IMG/VR virus record: IMGVR_UViG_3300042294_002093
Span: 47,083 to 111,082 of that record
Strand: one strand, 5' to 3'
DNA from: a virus
Length of the DNA stretch: 64,000 bases
Shown: piece after piece, positions 45,087 through 53,599 of the stretch
Layout of the letters: every line of letters starts with the position of its first letter
Position numbering within the stretch: position 1 is the first letter of the stretch
Notes under the pieces: model-generated
What the model saw: only the letters and a program-made list of their open reading frames with translations
The model's database searches: none
Told to the model about the DNA's origin: nothing
Program-made: the position numbers and the translations under genes

Positions 45087-46646
45087 TTACGCCATCAAGT
45101 CGCCGTAGACAACCCATGTGTTTTCTGCTCTTTTGAAAAGAGTTGCAGATGACCATTGAGTTCTCAACTTTAGACCTGGTGTTGCATTTACTGTAACTCC
45201 TGCTGCTCCAGCAATTGTTACCTGTCCTGTTCCAGTTTGAAGAATATCTAGTGATGTTCCAACTGGATATGCTACTGCTGAGTTTAGCGGAATTGTAATT
45301 GTTGTTGCTGATGATTTTGCAACTTCAATTAATGAGTCTCTTTCAGTTAATGCTGAAAGTGTATAAGAGTCTGTCTTTGCAATAATAGGTGTACGTGATA
45401 CAACACCTTCTTTTGTCTGTGTACCGTCTGTAAAGACAACTCCTGCTGCTACCAAGTTGTTTAGTTCAAGGTTATCAAGTGATCCTTGAGCAAAGTTAAC
45501 TGTAGTTGTAGGCTCTGATGTTACACCCTTAAAGAGTTTCCATTCATCATCAGATGCGTCTCTTACAAGACCTGCATGCTTTGCTGCACCATCATTGTAA
45601 GCAACTACAAGACCAAGGTCTACTGTATTTGCTGGATTTTCGTGAGCAAGTTGAACTATGTTATCTTCAATTACGATACTTGTTGCTGATGCTGAGAAGT
45701 TAGTACCGTTAACTGTAAAGTCTCCGTCTACTACAAGGTTTCCGTCAACTTCTACGTTACCTGTAAATATTGCTCCTGCAAGTGAAGCCTTTGCATCAAG
45801 TGCTGTTTGTGTAGCAGTTGAAACTGGCTTATTTGCATCTGAAGTATTGTCAACATTTGCAAGGCCTACTGAAGACTTTGTAAGTGCTGCTACTGCAGTT
45901 GAAATCTTTGTATCTGCTGCTGTTCCTGCTTCTGTAATTGCCTCAGACTTTGCTGTTGCAACTGTTGTTGCTGTTGCAAGAACTGTTGTATCTGCAATAC
46001 CGTGAACATTTGCTGTAAGGGCATTGTGATTGGATACTGATGTACTAATTGCTGAAGCAGTTGCTGCTGTTGTTGCCAATGCTGCTGTGTCTGCAATTCC
46101 ATGTACGTTTGTTGTCGCTGAGTTGTGTGTGCTAATTCCTGAATCAACATAGCCCTTTGTTGTTGGATTAGAATCTATTGTTGGGGCTGGAACAAGCACA
46201 TTTGAAATTGTGTTGCCAGACATATTTATTGATCCAGTCATAGTTCCACCACCAAGAGCAAGTTTTCCTGATAAAGCACTAACTATTGTTGATGCAAATG
46301 TTCCATCATCGTTAATTGCTGCTGCTAATTCATTTAAAGTGTTTAGGGCATCTGGTGCTCCATCAATTAGGTTTCCTAATTGTGCTACAGGAATCTTTCC
46401 TGATGAGTCAAGTGATGCTACACCATTTGCTTGTCCCTTTGTGTCTACTGGAACATAATCATCAAGTGATCCACCAAGGTCTTCTAAGTTTTTAAAATAT
46501 GACAGATCTTCCCAGTGGTTGACTCCATCACCAATTTTAAATTGTCCAGTATCGGATTCAAAACCAATTTCTCCTGCTGCTAGAATTGGATCTGCTGATG
46601 TCCATTGTGCTGCAGTACCTCTGCGCTGTTGCATTCTTGTTGCCAT
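45087..46646 (-). CDS. Tail fibre protein
   Basis: 519 residues. The N-terminus (MQQRRGTAAQWTSADPILAAGE, GQFKIGDGVNHWEDLSYF) is the familiar phage-fibre attachment module. The middle has repeats such as NVHGIADT twice and a TLNELAAAINDD segment also found in the neighbouring 686-aa fibre. The C-terminal ~100 residues (SLIEVAKSSATTITIPLNS to VVYGDLMA) match the end of the 209-aa protein at 56849. Likely a trimeric, receptor-facing fibre. It has a promoter at 46688 and a ribosome binding site GGAG. Confidence 0.85.
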   Translation of the reverse strand: MATRMQQRRGTAAQWTSADPILAAGEIGFESDTGQFKIGDGVNHWEDLSYFKNLEDLGGSLDDYVPVDTKGQANGVASLDSSGKIPVAQLGNLIDGAPDALNTLNELAAAINDDGTFASTIVSALSGKLALGGGTMTGSINMSGNTISNVLVPAPTIDSNPTTKGYVDSGISTHNSATTNVHGIADTAALATTAATASAISTSVSNHNALTANVHGIADTTVLATATTVATAKSEAITEAGTAADTKISTAVAALTKSSVGLANVDNTSDANKPVSTATQTALDAKASLAGAIFTGNVEVDGNLVVDGDFTVNGTNFSASATSIVIEDNIVQLAHENPANTVDLGLVVAYNDGAAKHAGLVRDASDDEWKLFKGVTSEPTTTVNFAQGSLDNLELNNLVAAGVVFTDGTQTKEGVVSRTPIIAKTDSYTLSALTERDSLIEVAKSSATTITIPLNSAVAYPVGTSLDILQTGTGQVTIAGAAGVTVNATPGLKLRTQWSSATLFKRAENTWVVYGDLMA

Positions 46647-46687
46647 ATTTTATTTCTCCTTATGGGGGCTGCCCAATTACTTATCTT

Positions 46688-46693
46688 ATTATA
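46688..46693 (-). promoter_or_regulatory. Extended -10 promoter (TGTTATAAT) of fibre gene
   Basis: TGT TATAAT about 40 nt before the fibre ATG. The leader holds a C/G-rich stretch (GGGCAGCCCCC) and a good ribosome binding site. Confidence 0.6.
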
Positions 46694-46702
46694 ACATCAT
46701 TT

Positions 46703-47158
46703 TTAATTGAAGTTATCTATTGCAAATCCACCATCCCATGTTACTATCCATGAATTGGTATTGTAGTTTCCAGCGTCAACTGGTGTACTACTTGCATCAT
46801 TATAATAACCAGCATCTTGATATTGGCTAACTATTAAACCAGTTCCATCGATTGCTGTATCGTGAATGTGCTGTGGAATATCTTGTATATCATTAAATGT
46901 TGTCAGTGTATGCCATGTTCCGCCTACATAAAAAGCAAGTCTGTTGGTAACAGTGTCAATATACAATTGACCATTTACTGCTGATTCTGGTGCTGAAGTT
47001 TCTGTAGCAACTAATATTTCTTTTTCATCTACATATTGTTTTGTTGCTGCATGTGTGTTTTGAGTAGGAGCGGCTACTGTTACAGTACCACCGAATATAC
47101 CGCCGTTTGCTACGGCTAGTCCATTCTTGACCTTAAAGTCTTTGTTATCTGTTGCCAT
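46703..47158 (-). CDS. Short tail-fibre-like protein
   Basis: 151 residues. The N-terminus (ATDNKDFKVKNGLAVANG) is nearly the same as that of the 686-aa fibre (ATVNKNFKVKNGLVVEG), so both probably attach to the same partner. The middle has a tail-fibre pattern (NTHAATKQYVDEKEILVA) and a beta-rich end. GGAG lies 7 nt before the ATG. It could form a branch of the fibre. Confidence 0.75.
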   Translation of the reverse strand: MATDNKDFKVKNGLAVANGGIFGGTVTVAAPTQNTHAATKQYVDEKEILVATETSAPESAVNGQLYIDTVTNRLAFYVGGTWHTLTTFNDIQDIPQHIHDTAIDGTGLIVSQYQDAGYYNDASSTPVDAGNYNTNSWIVTWDGGFAIDNFN

Positions 47159-47192
47159 TTATTGCTCCTTTTTCAAACTATTTTATTTTTTA

Positions 47193-49253
47193 CTACTTAA
47201 TCAATGTTCCCATAACAGTAATAACTGAAGTGTTGTTTAGGGTTGTTACCTTTAGTTCAACATTACTTCCTGATATTGCTGCAGAAACTGTTGATAGTGC
47301 AACATTTGTTGACACAATTCCGTACTCTGTGATTGCAATGTTATCTGAAGTGTCAAGTGTCAAAAGTACCTTTGACATTTCAGTATTTGCTCCAGCGCCA
47401 ACTCTTACAAGGAATTCTGCTGAACGGAAATCAGCCTTATCCCATGAATAGGCTGTCTGAACTCCTGCTGTTGGTACTGATAGTGTTGCTGCAACTTGCT
47501 TAGCAACTGAATTAATATTTAATGCTGTAAATGGTGTTGTGCCATTTTCTTGTGCTGTGTTGGCTGCTGCTGCAGTTGCTTCTGCTGCTGTTTGGGCTGC
47601 GTCAGCCTCTGCTTTAGCAAATGCTGTAGTAGCAACCTGAGTTGTATTTGTATCTGCTGCTGCGGTTGGGGCTGTAGGTACGCCAGTCAGTGCTGGTGAT
47701 TCTAACGGAGCCTTTGTTCCAACAAGAGTTGTAAGGTTTGTGATTGTATCTGGTGAATCACCAAGTGCTAAAGCCAACTCATTAAGAGTGTCTAGAAGTG
47801 CTGGTGCTCCATCTACAAGACCTGATACTGCTGTACTAATTGCTGTATTACGATTTGAAACCTCTGTTGAGATTGCAGATGAAATAGCATTGTTACGATC
47901 TGTAACTTCTGTTGCAATTTTTCCATCTGTGTAACTGTTTGCTGCTGATGCTGCATTGTTTGCCTTAGTAGTTGCATCTGCTGCTGCTGTTGAAACTGAT
48001 GCTGCATCTCCTGATATTCTAAGTGCTGCTTCTGCTGCTACCTTGTCAGTAGCGTCTGTTGCTGCTGCAGATTGTGCTGCTGATGCTGCACCTAATACAT
48101 CGTATGATGCTGCTGTTGCAGATATTGCACGAGCATTTGTAAAGTAAAGATTTGAACCTTCTGCTAAGTCAGATGTTGTAGAATCTGCTACACCGTTTTC
48201 TGCGGTAATAGTAAGTCCTGAACCTGTTCCTGTAATTGTAATGTTAGTCTTTGTTGCACCAACCAAAAGGTCTGCTGCTGAAGACTTAGCACGAGCATCT
48301 GTGAAATACTGTGCTGTTCCTTCTGCTACATCAGATGTTGTAAGTGCATCTGCGTGTGCAATTGCTGCAGCCTGTGCTGCGTTAGCCTTTGAAGTAGCGT
48401 CTGCTGAAGCAGTTGATACTGCAGCGTTAGCCTTTGAAGTAGCGTCTGCTGAAGCGGTTGCCTCTGCTGCTGCTTGTGCAGCGTCTGCCTCTGCCTTAGC
48501 AAATGCTGTAGTTGCAATCTGAGTTGTATTTGTATCTGCTGCTGCAGTAGGTGCAGTTGGAACACCAGTCAATTCTGGTGAAGCAAGTGGGGCTTTTGTT
48601 CCAAGTGCTGTTGTAATAGTTGTTGTGTAATTAGCATCGTCATTAATTGCTGCTGCTAATTCATTTAATGTATTAAGAAGGTCTGGTGCACCGTCTACTA
48701 ATGTACTTACTGCAGTTGAAATTGCTGTATTACGGTTTGAAACCTCTGTGCTAATTGCAGAACTAAGTGCTGATGCTGCTGTAGCCTCTGCTGCTGCTTG
48801 TGCAGCGTTAGCCTTTGAAGTAGCGTCGGCTGCTGCAGTTGCTTCTGCTGCAGTCTTGGCTGCATTTGCTTTGCTTGTTGCGTCTGCTGAAGCAGTTGCT
48901 TCTGCTGCTGCTTGGGCTGCGTTTGCCTTGCTTGTTGCATCTGCTGCTGCTGCAGAGATAGCCTCTGATTTAGCGGTTGCAGCCTTTGTTGTTGCATCTG
49001 CTGCTGCTGCAGATTGTGCTGCTGCTGCAGCACCTGATACATCAAATACGCCTGACTTAATATTTAGTTCGCCAGAAATAACTTCCATCTGTGTTGATTC
49101 AACGGAGGTAACAAGTGTTTCTCCACCAATTAAATCAATGATGTATTGATCTGACGCTGTTTCTACAAGTACGTTGTTTCCATTGACGGTTGCTGTTGAA
49201 CCTTCAACGACAAGGCCATTTTTTACCTTGAAATTTTTATTTACTGTTGCCAT
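47193..49253 (-). CDS. Alanine-rich tail fibre with internal duplication
   Basis: 686 residues. After the FKVKNGL head comes a long Ala/Thr/Ser coiled region of near repeats (ADATSKANAAQAAAEAT) likely to form a trimeric helical shaft. A unit spanning SNRNTAISTAVS, DGAP, TLNELA and GVPTAPTAAADTNTTQ occurs twice, separated by a beta region with FTDARAKSS / FTNARAISA. The C-terminal ~100 residues match the 148-aa protein at 49267. Ribosome binding site GGAG. Host-range determinant by inference. Confidence 0.85.
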   Translation of the reverse strand: MATVNKNFKVKNGLVVEGSTATVNGNNVLVETASDQYIIDLIGGETLVTSVESTQMEVISGELNIKSGVFDVSGAAAAAQSAAAADATTKAATAKSEAISAAAADATSKANAAQAAAEATASADATSKANAAKTAAEATAAADATSKANAAQAAAEATAASALSSAISTEVSNRNTAISTAVSTLVDGAPDLLNTLNELAAAINDDANYTTTITTALGTKAPLASPELTGVPTAPTAAADTNTTQIATTAFAKAEADAAQAAAEATASADATSKANAAVSTASADATSKANAAQAAAIAHADALTTSDVAEGTAQYFTDARAKSSAADLLVGATKTNITITGTGSGLTITAENGVADSTTSDLAEGSNLYFTNARAISATAASYDVLGAASAAQSAAATDATDKVAAEAALRISGDAASVSTAAADATTKANNAASAANSYTDGKIATEVTDRNNAISSAISTEVSNRNTAISTAVSGLVDGAPALLDTLNELALALGDSPDTITNLTTLVGTKAPLESPALTGVPTAPTAAADTNTTQVATTAFAKAEADAAQTAAEATAAAANTAQENGTTPFTALNINSVAKQVAATLSVPTAGVQTAYSWDKADFRSAEFLVRVGAGANTEMSKVLLTLDTSDNIAITEYGIVSTNVALSTVSAAISGSNVELKVTTLNNTSVITVMGTLIK
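47619..47879 (-). repeat. Internal fibre duplication, copy 2
   Basis: Second copy of a segment of about 260 bp also present at 48500-48762; the two are closely similar at DNA level and encode the same shaft-plus-GVPTAPTAAADTNTTQ unit. Confidence 0.7.
48500..48762 (-). repeat. Internal fibre duplication, copy 1
   Basis: First copy of the duplicated fibre segment (see 47619-47879). Surrounding Ala-rich sequence contains many shorter repeats of GCWGCW type codons, which could favour slippage or recombination. Confidence 0.7.
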
Positions 49254-49266
49254 TTTTTATATCTCC

Positions 49267-49713
49267 TTAAGCCTTTAATCCAATTCGTGCATAACGAACT
49301 GTTATAGGTGTAATACCGCTTACTGGAGTGACTGTTAAGGCCACGGTATTTCCAGTGCGGGAGACATTAATGGTGCCAATATTCCCATCATTGTCGATAG
49401 TTCCATATTCGGTAACATTTAGATTTGTACCGTCAATAAGAATTGTTAATTCTGTTGCATAAAATTTGTTTTGCCCTGCAGTGGTTTTTGATATTGAAAC
49501 AATATACTTAACCATGCGCCATGCTGTTGCATCAAAGTCATCAATAACAGTTACGTTCTCAATTCCGTTGATTGTGACTTCATTATTACCTGCAGAACCT
49601 AAGTCTGTTGACTGAGCGGTTGCGGTATCGATTAAATCTTCGTAATTTTCTTGAGTTGGTCTATCACCTGTTTGAAATAGACTTTTAACTCCTGCGATTG
49701 ATATTCTGGCCAT
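49267..49713 (-). CDS. Small tail-fibre-related protein
   Basis: 148 residues. The N-terminal helix (SIAGVKSLFQTGDRPTQENYED) is followed by a beta domain with LTILIDGTNLNVTEYG; this aligns by eye with the C-terminus of the 686-aa fibre (VLLTLDTSDNIAITEYG). It may be a fibre tip or chaperone that shares a trimerisation fold. TATAAT 6 nt before the ATG predicts a leaderless mRNA. Confidence 0.75.
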   Translation of the reverse strand: MARISIAGVKSLFQTGDRPTQENYEDLIDTATAQSTDLGSAGNNEVTINGIENVTVIDDFDATAWRMVKYIVSISKTTAGQNKFYATELTILIDGTNLNVTEYGTIDNDGNIGTINVSRTGNTVALTVTPVSGITPITVRYARIGLKA

Positions 49714-49719
49714 GTGGTA

Positions 49720-49725
49720 ATTATA
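49720..49725 (-). promoter_or_regulatory. Extended -10 promoter (TGTTATAAT), leaderless start
   Basis: TGT TATAAT 6 nt before the ATG at 49713; no ribosome binding site. Confidence 0.65.
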
Positions 49726-49746
49726 ACACCCATTTTAATAAATATC

Positions 49747-49971
49747 TTACAAAATATAGTTGCTGTATCCAATAACTTGTAAAGGAATTCCTGGAGTATT
49801 TCCAAGACCAATAGCCACAATTTGAATTGCTGAAAACTTAACTCTAAAAGGAAGTATGTCTGTAACTAAGGTGTTTCTTGTAAAATTTTCTATTTGAACT
49901 TCAGGATAATCTATTGGAAATATTTTTTCAGTCTTACCTTTTATGTTGTCAAGTATTACTGATGTTGCCAT
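49747..49971 (-). CDS. Small structural protein
   Basis: 74 residues, beta-rich (EVQIENFTRNTLVTDILPFR, FSAIQIVAIG). It shares a base with the upstream stop (TAATG). The family is not recognised; its place between fibre genes suggests a baseplate or fibre accessory. Confidence 0.65.
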   Translation of the reverse strand: MATSVILDNIKGKTEKIFPIDYPEVQIENFTRNTLVTDILPFRVKFSAIQIVAIGLGNTPGIPLQVIGYSNYIL

Positions 49972-50381
49972 TAGTCTGTTACATCTTCAAGAATCTTCAT
50001 GCTGCCCTGGCAAACTGTCCAAACTCTTGATGGATCGCTAACCTGAATATCAAAGATGTCTCCTGTCTGCAAGACATTAGATTCTTCTGCTGTAAGCCAA
50101 ACTGTAAATTCTCCAACAAGATCATCTTCGTCTGCTCTTGGATTTAGCGCCATTATGGTCACAGCATCGTCTGTAATAATTCCAGGGGTTGAATTTGGTC
50201 TTTTAATTTTCATAGCAATGTCCCATTCAGATCCAGCACCTTTTAAAATCAAAGGCTCCTTAGCATCATCAGTTACGTAAACCTTAAAACCAGAAGTATC
50301 TCCACGGACAACAGTCCAAACAACTGTAGGAGGTTTGTTTCCTATGTCGTATGATGTTTGAGATCCTCTTAGAGTTGCCAT
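49971..50381 (-). CDS. Baseplate-like Ig-fold protein (BppU-N type, paralogue 1)
   Basis: 136 residues. The pattern VWTVVRGDTSGFKVYVTDDA, a middle DLVGEFTVWLTAEESNVLQTGDIFDIQV, and the end RVWTVCQGSMKILEDVTD suggest the N-terminal domain of phage baseplate upper proteins. Two relatives lie at 58602 and 60965 with RGDT/KGDT in the same place. Likely holds fibres on the tail tip. TATAAT lies 6 nt before the ATG. Confidence 0.72.
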   Translation of the reverse strand: MATLRGSQTSYDIGNKPPTVVWTVVRGDTSGFKVYVTDDAKEPLILKGAGSEWDIAMKIKRPNSTPGIITDDAVTIMALNPRADEDDLVGEFTVWLTAEESNVLQTGDIFDIQVSDPSRVWTVCQGSMKILEDVTD

Positions 50382-50387
50382 TGTAAA

Positions 50388-50393
50388 ATTATA
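50388..50393 (-). promoter_or_regulatory. Extended -10 promoter (TGGTATAAT), leaderless start
   Basis: TGG TATAAT 6 nt before the ATG at 50381, just after the stop of the 176-aa gene. Confidence 0.7.
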
Positions 50394-50399
50394 CCACGC

Positions 50400-50930
50400 T
50401 TAAGACATTCCGTCTTTAAGTGCTTGCCAAGTTCCGTTACCTTTTGCTTGAACAATTAAAATTCCATTAGCCCCAGTTGCTGCAACAACTCCAACAGCGG
50501 TGGCATTTCCAGTAGCAGGTCTAGTTCCAGTAAGGCCACCAGATACTCCAACATAAACTGGACTGCCATTTACATAACTACCAGAACTCAAGTTAATATT
50601 TTCCATAACCCCAGCAACTACAACTATTCCTTCAGCATTGTTTGCAAGTGGTTGTTTTAATAAACCTAAAATTGGACCAACTGTTGATTGTGTGGCATAG
50701 GATATTTCTGGCTTTGTTGAATATCCAGTTATATATACAGGGTGTCCTGCGCTTAATGATTGACCGCTTTTATTTATCACACCCAACTGAAATGCTGATA
50801 TTCCCAGTGGTGGCAGCACAATTTTTAGTCTATCAGCAAGTGCCTCAATATCCTTGTGAACATTTACTGGATCGTCTAGTACTGGAAATGGTAAATTAAA
50901 TATACCGTCATTTGTATTGCCTGATGCCAT
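50400..50930 (-). CDS. Tail protein with capsid/fibre-accessory pattern
   Basis: 176 residues from the ATG at 50930 (an earlier ATG at 50954 lies upstream of the -10 element and is unlikely). Pattern: LPPLGISAFQLGVINKSGQS, AGHPVYITGYSTKPEIS, EGIVVVAGVMENINLSSGSY, GILIVQAKGNG. Such GxxVYVxG-rich beta repeats are common in phage trimeric adhesin or spike-like proteins. Exact role unknown. Confidence 0.7.
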   Translation of the reverse strand: MASGNTNDGIFNLPFPVLDDPVNVHKDIEALADRLKIVLPPLGISAFQLGVINKSGQSLSAGHPVYITGYSTKPEISYATQSTVGPILGLLKQPLANNAEGIVVVAGVMENINLSSGSYVNGSPVYVGVSGGLTGTRPATGNATAVGVVAATGANGILIVQAKGNGTWQALKDGMS

Positions 50931-50939
50931 AGTAATTTT

Positions 50940-50945
50940 ATTATA
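50940..50945 (-). promoter_or_regulatory. Extended -10 promoter (TGGTATAAT)
   Basis: TGG TATAAT 9 nt before the ATG at 50930, part of a region where plus- and minus-strand promoters diverge. Confidence 0.65.
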
Positions 50946-50958
50946 CCATGTCATAAAG

Positions 50959-50987
50959 TTGCTTTTTAAAAAATCTCATGATATACT
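50959..50987 (+). promoter_or_regulatory. Plus-strand promoter for lytic enzyme
   Basis: TTGCTT, 17-nt spacer, TATACT preceded by TGA (extended -10). This is the clearest two-part promoter of the middle of the window and drives the only late-region gene on the plus strand. Confidence 0.75.
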
Positions 50988-50994
50988 TGGTAGT

Positions 50995-51012
50995 AACACC
51001 TATCAAGGTGTT
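50995..51012 (+). promoter_or_regulatory. 5'-end stem-loop in lytic-enzyme leader
   Basis: AACACC-TATCAA-GGTGTT, a 6-bp hairpin expected at the very first bases of the transcript, followed by ATTGTTTT and then AAGGAGGA. It may protect the mRNA from decay or act as a weak attenuator. Confidence 0.5.
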
Positions 51013-51034
51013 ATTGTTTTCTAAGGAGGAAACT

Positions 51035-51595
51035 ATGATTAAATTTATCGAAAGAAACAAAGAGATCATTAGCACACTCAGTATCGTATTGTTATTAGCG
51101 GTTATTTCTAACGCTAATGCTTCTTCAGATTTTGATACTAAGAACAACCTTAGCCTGAAACAGGCTCAGACATCGGAAACTACCTCGAAAGAGGTTTTTT
51201 TGGTTTCTAAGGCAAAAAAACTAGAGAGTTTTGAAAACAAGGTTTCTCTTACTGACTTAGAACTAAAGGAACTGCTTTCACTAGTAGGTTTTAAGGGTAA
51301 AGACCTTGTTGTTGCTTGGGCAGTTGCCAAAAAAGAGTCTAATGGACGACCATTGGCTTTTAACGGCAATCATAAGACTGGTGACTCATCTTATGGCATG
51401 TTTCAAATTAATATGATTGATTCCCTTGGTCCAGACCGTAGAGAAAAGTTTGATCTTGACTCTAATGCTGAACTATTCAATCCCGTAAAAAATGCAGAAA
51501 TTGCATATTATATGACAAAGGGTGGAGATGATTGGTCTTCTTGGAAAGGCATAACTCCAAAGACCCAAATGTGGATGAATAAATTTCCTAAGTAG
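51035..51595 (+). CDS. Exported lysozyme/transglycosylase-like lytic enzyme
   Basis: 186 residues on the plus strand; ATG at 51035 with AGGAGGA 5-7 nt upstream. An N-terminal signal peptide (TLSIVLLLAVISNANA, cleavage after ANA) is followed by a coiled linker and a lysozyme-like SLT domain: WAVAKKESNGRP with likely catalytic E101, GDSSYGMFQINM, and NPVKNAEIAYYM. It probably cuts peptidoglycan glycan strands. As an exported enzyme it may leave through the Sec system instead of a holin pore. Flanked by a promoter and a strong terminator, so it is an independent unit. Confidence 0.85.
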   Translation: MIKFIERNKEIISTLSIVLLLAVISNANASSDFDTKNNLSLKQAQTSETTSKEVFLVSKAKKLESFENKVSLTDLELKELLSLVGFKGKDLVVAWAVAKKESNGRPLAFNGNHKTGDSSYGMFQINMIDSLGPDRREKFDLDSNAELFNPVKNAEIAYYMTKGGDDWSSWKGITPKTQMWMNKFPK

Positions 51596-51607
51596 TAAAA
51601 TAAATTA

Positions 51608-51635
51608 GGACCCCTCTTAGGAGGGGTTCTTTTTT
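51608..51635 (+). terminator. Terminator between convergent genes
   Basis: GGACCCCTC...GAGGGGTTC hairpin, 4-nt loop, then TTTTTT on the plus strand. It ends the lytic-enzyme mRNA. The minus-strand epimerase gene stops inside its loop, so it may act on both. Confidence 0.9.
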
Positions 51636-52609
51636 ATTTCTTGAAGTATCCAGTTATAAGTTTTTTCAATTCCCTCTTTTAATGTCATAGAATAATCCCA
51701 ACCTAACTTTTCTTTAACTAGGTCATTGTTAGAATTTCTACCTCTAACCCCCAGCGGTCCTTTGATATGTATTTTTCTTAAGACCTTACCCTGAATACTA
51801 CAAGCAATATCAACTAATTGATTAATAGTAACCATCTCTTCAGAGCCAATATTTACTGGACCAGTAAAATCTGATTGCATAAGTCTTTTTGTTGCCTCTA
51901 TGCATTCATCTATGTATAGGAATGAGCGGGTTTGTTCTCCGTCCCCCCAAATTTCTACAGAATCTTTTGCTTGTATAACTTTACGACATATTGCAGCAGG
52001 GGCCTTTTCTTTTCCACCATTCCAAGTTCCTTCTGGGCCATAAATATTATGATATCTGGCAATGGCTACAGGAATTTTATTGTTTCTATTAAAGGCTAAA
52101 AACATTCTTTCGCTAAACAGTTTTTCCCAACCATACTCACTGTCAGGATCTGCAGGGTATGCATCAGACTCTTTAAGGCCAGGATTATTTACATCTAACT
52201 GCTTATAGTCAGGATACATGCAAGCAGAACTTGAATAAAATATTTTGGTTTTATTAATATCGTGTTTTGCGTTTAATCTTGATTGAGCCCTTAAAAGATT
52301 AAGATTTATAAGTGCAGAATTTTCCATAATTTGAGAATCATTTATGCCAGTAAAAATATATCCTGCTCCACCCATATCTGCAGCAAATTGATAAATTTCA
52401 TCAAATGCTATTGTGCCCACGGGATGTATAACGCTTTCAATATTTTCATAGACAGATAAATCTTTTTTAATAAATTCATCTGCTTTTGTTTTTGAAAAAT
52501 CTGGAAACTTTAAATCAACACCACGAACCCAATATCCTTCAGATTTAAGCCTATTAACCATATGGCTACCTATAAAACCACCTGCACCTAAAACTAATGC
52601 TGTTTTCAT
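51617..52609 (-). CDS. GDP-mannose 3,5-epimerase-like nucleotide-sugar epimerase
   Basis: 330 residues of the extended SDR family. NAD-binding GAGGFIGS (8-15), SSSACMYP with an active-site cysteine, YGWEK (YxxxK), AADMGGAGYI and the long block RYHNIYGPEGTWNGGKEKAP are nearly those of plant GDP-mannose 3,5-epimerase, which makes GDP-L-galactose and GDP-L-gulose from GDP-mannose. The later WGDGEQTRSFLYIDECIEA also fits. GAGG before the ATG. It is the last gene of a sugar-modification cassette and probably supplies a sugar donor to the glycosyltransferase two genes upstream. Confidence 0.9.
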   Translation of the reverse strand: MKTALVLGAGGFIGSHMVNRLKSEGYWVRGVDLKFPDFSKTKADEFIKKDLSVYENIESVIHPVGTIAFDEIYQFAADMGGAGYIFTGINDSQIMENSALINLNLLRAQSRLNAKHDINKTKIFYSSSACMYPDYKQLDVNNPGLKESDAYPADPDSEYGWEKLFSERMFLAFNRNNKIPVAIARYHNIYGPEGTWNGGKEKAPAAICRKVIQAKDSVEIWGDGEQTRSFLYIDECIEATKRLMQSDFTGPVNIGSEEMVTINQLVDIACSIQGKVLRKIHIKGPLGVRGRNSNNDLVKEKLGWDYSMTLKEGIEKTYNWILQEIKKNPS

Positions 52610-52651
52610 TACTTCCTCACAATTATGTTAAATAAAGTATATGGCAATATT

Positions 52652-53599
52652 TTAAACTAAACCAGATATTTGTTTTTCCCAAAACTCAGAAACATGTAGA
52701 TGTCTATGTAGTCCAGGATGGGGCCAATGTGCTCCAGGACCTTTTAGCCGTCCATAGTTATAGGGTATTTTATGATAGTCATATGCATGGTCAAATATCT
52801 CTGGATACTGATCTTTATATTCTTTATGGCATCCCTGCCAATTTATCATTTCAAAATGAGGAGGTAGTCCAGATATATCTTTTGGGTTACACCCAAATTC
52901 AAATGCTTTAGGAAATTGTGTTTTTGTTGTGTCTGTAACATAATGCCTAAAGTTGGTCTTTAGAAATTGCTCATCTTCCTCTGTTAGTCTGTTTGACCAG
53001 GTAGTCCAAATTAATTTAATATCATTAGATTCACAAAAAGCCTCTAGCATTTTAATATGATCTAAATTTTGATAATAGACCCACTCATATGGCAAAATTT
53101 CTTCATAGTCCCAGGGTGCTGTTGCTTTTGTTGTTTTATTTTTATGATTAATGTACCACATATGCATTGAATTAGCATCTTGACTAATAAAATAAAATCT
53201 TTCAAAGTTAGCAAAGTGTGCAAGAACAACTTTTGGTTTATATTGATATTGATGAATCATTCCAAAAAAACTTGAAACTAAAAGATTGGCAGATGCTCCA
53301 GAATAAGATATGTTTCCAATAGGTTTATTAATTTTATCTGAAAGAATATTAGACCATCTAAGATTTTCTGGCATTCCCTGTCCCATAGTCAATGAGCATC
53401 CTAAAACCACAACCTCTGGATTTGTAGAAAATTCTATAGACCTTAATCCATCACTATTCCATACATAATTATATTCTGGTCTTTCTATTTCTGAATGTGA
53501 TGCCAATACTGCATTAGTAACAGAATAATTTGTATTGGGGTATTTTCTATTGATTCCACAATAAGGAATAACTCTTGGATTAAATATATCAAATAGCAT
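52652..53599 (-). CDS. SGNH/GDSL-like hydrolase
   Basis: 315 residues. Block I VVVLGCSLTMGQG places the nucleophile Ser69; a downstream ISYSGASANLLV could hold the oxyanion glycine/asparagine; a late GPGAHWPHPGLHRHLH could supply the catalytic histidine. SGNH hydrolases deacylate or deacetylate sugars and lipids. Within the cassette it may trim acyl groups on a cell-surface or virion glycan. AAGGTGGG lies about 13 nt before the ATG. Substrate unknown. Confidence 0.78.
   Translation of the reverse strand: MLFDIFNPRVIPYCGINRKYPNTNYSVTNAVLASHSEIERPEYNYVWNSDGLRSIEFSTNPEVVVLGCSLTMGQGMPENLRWSNILSDKINKPIGNISYSGASANLLVSSFFGMIHQYQYKPKVVLAHFANFERFYFISQDANSMHMWYINHKNKTTKATAPWDYEEILPYEWVYYQNLDHIKMLEAFCESNDIKLIWTTWSNRLTEEDEQFLKTNFRHYVTDTTKTQFPKAFEFGCNPKDISGLPPHFEMINWQGCHKEYKDQYPEIFDHAYDYHKIPYNYGRLKGPGAHWPHPGLHRHLHVSEFWEKQISGLV

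Noticed and set aside
48326-49149. Long open frames on the other strand and in other frames across the alanine-rich fibre
   Set aside because: They are by-products of GCW-rich repeats; the proteins are runs of Leu/Gln or Ala/Ser with no start signals, and they lie opposite a well-supported fibre gene.
45087-49253. Diversity-generating retroelement acting on the fibre genes
   Set aside because: No reverse transcriptase or template repeat is present in the window; the duplications are ordinary direct repeats.
49632-49820. Overlapping 62-codon minus-strand frame across the junction of two small tail genes
   Set aside because: It overlaps two better-supported genes in another frame and has neither a binding site nor a promoter element at its start.
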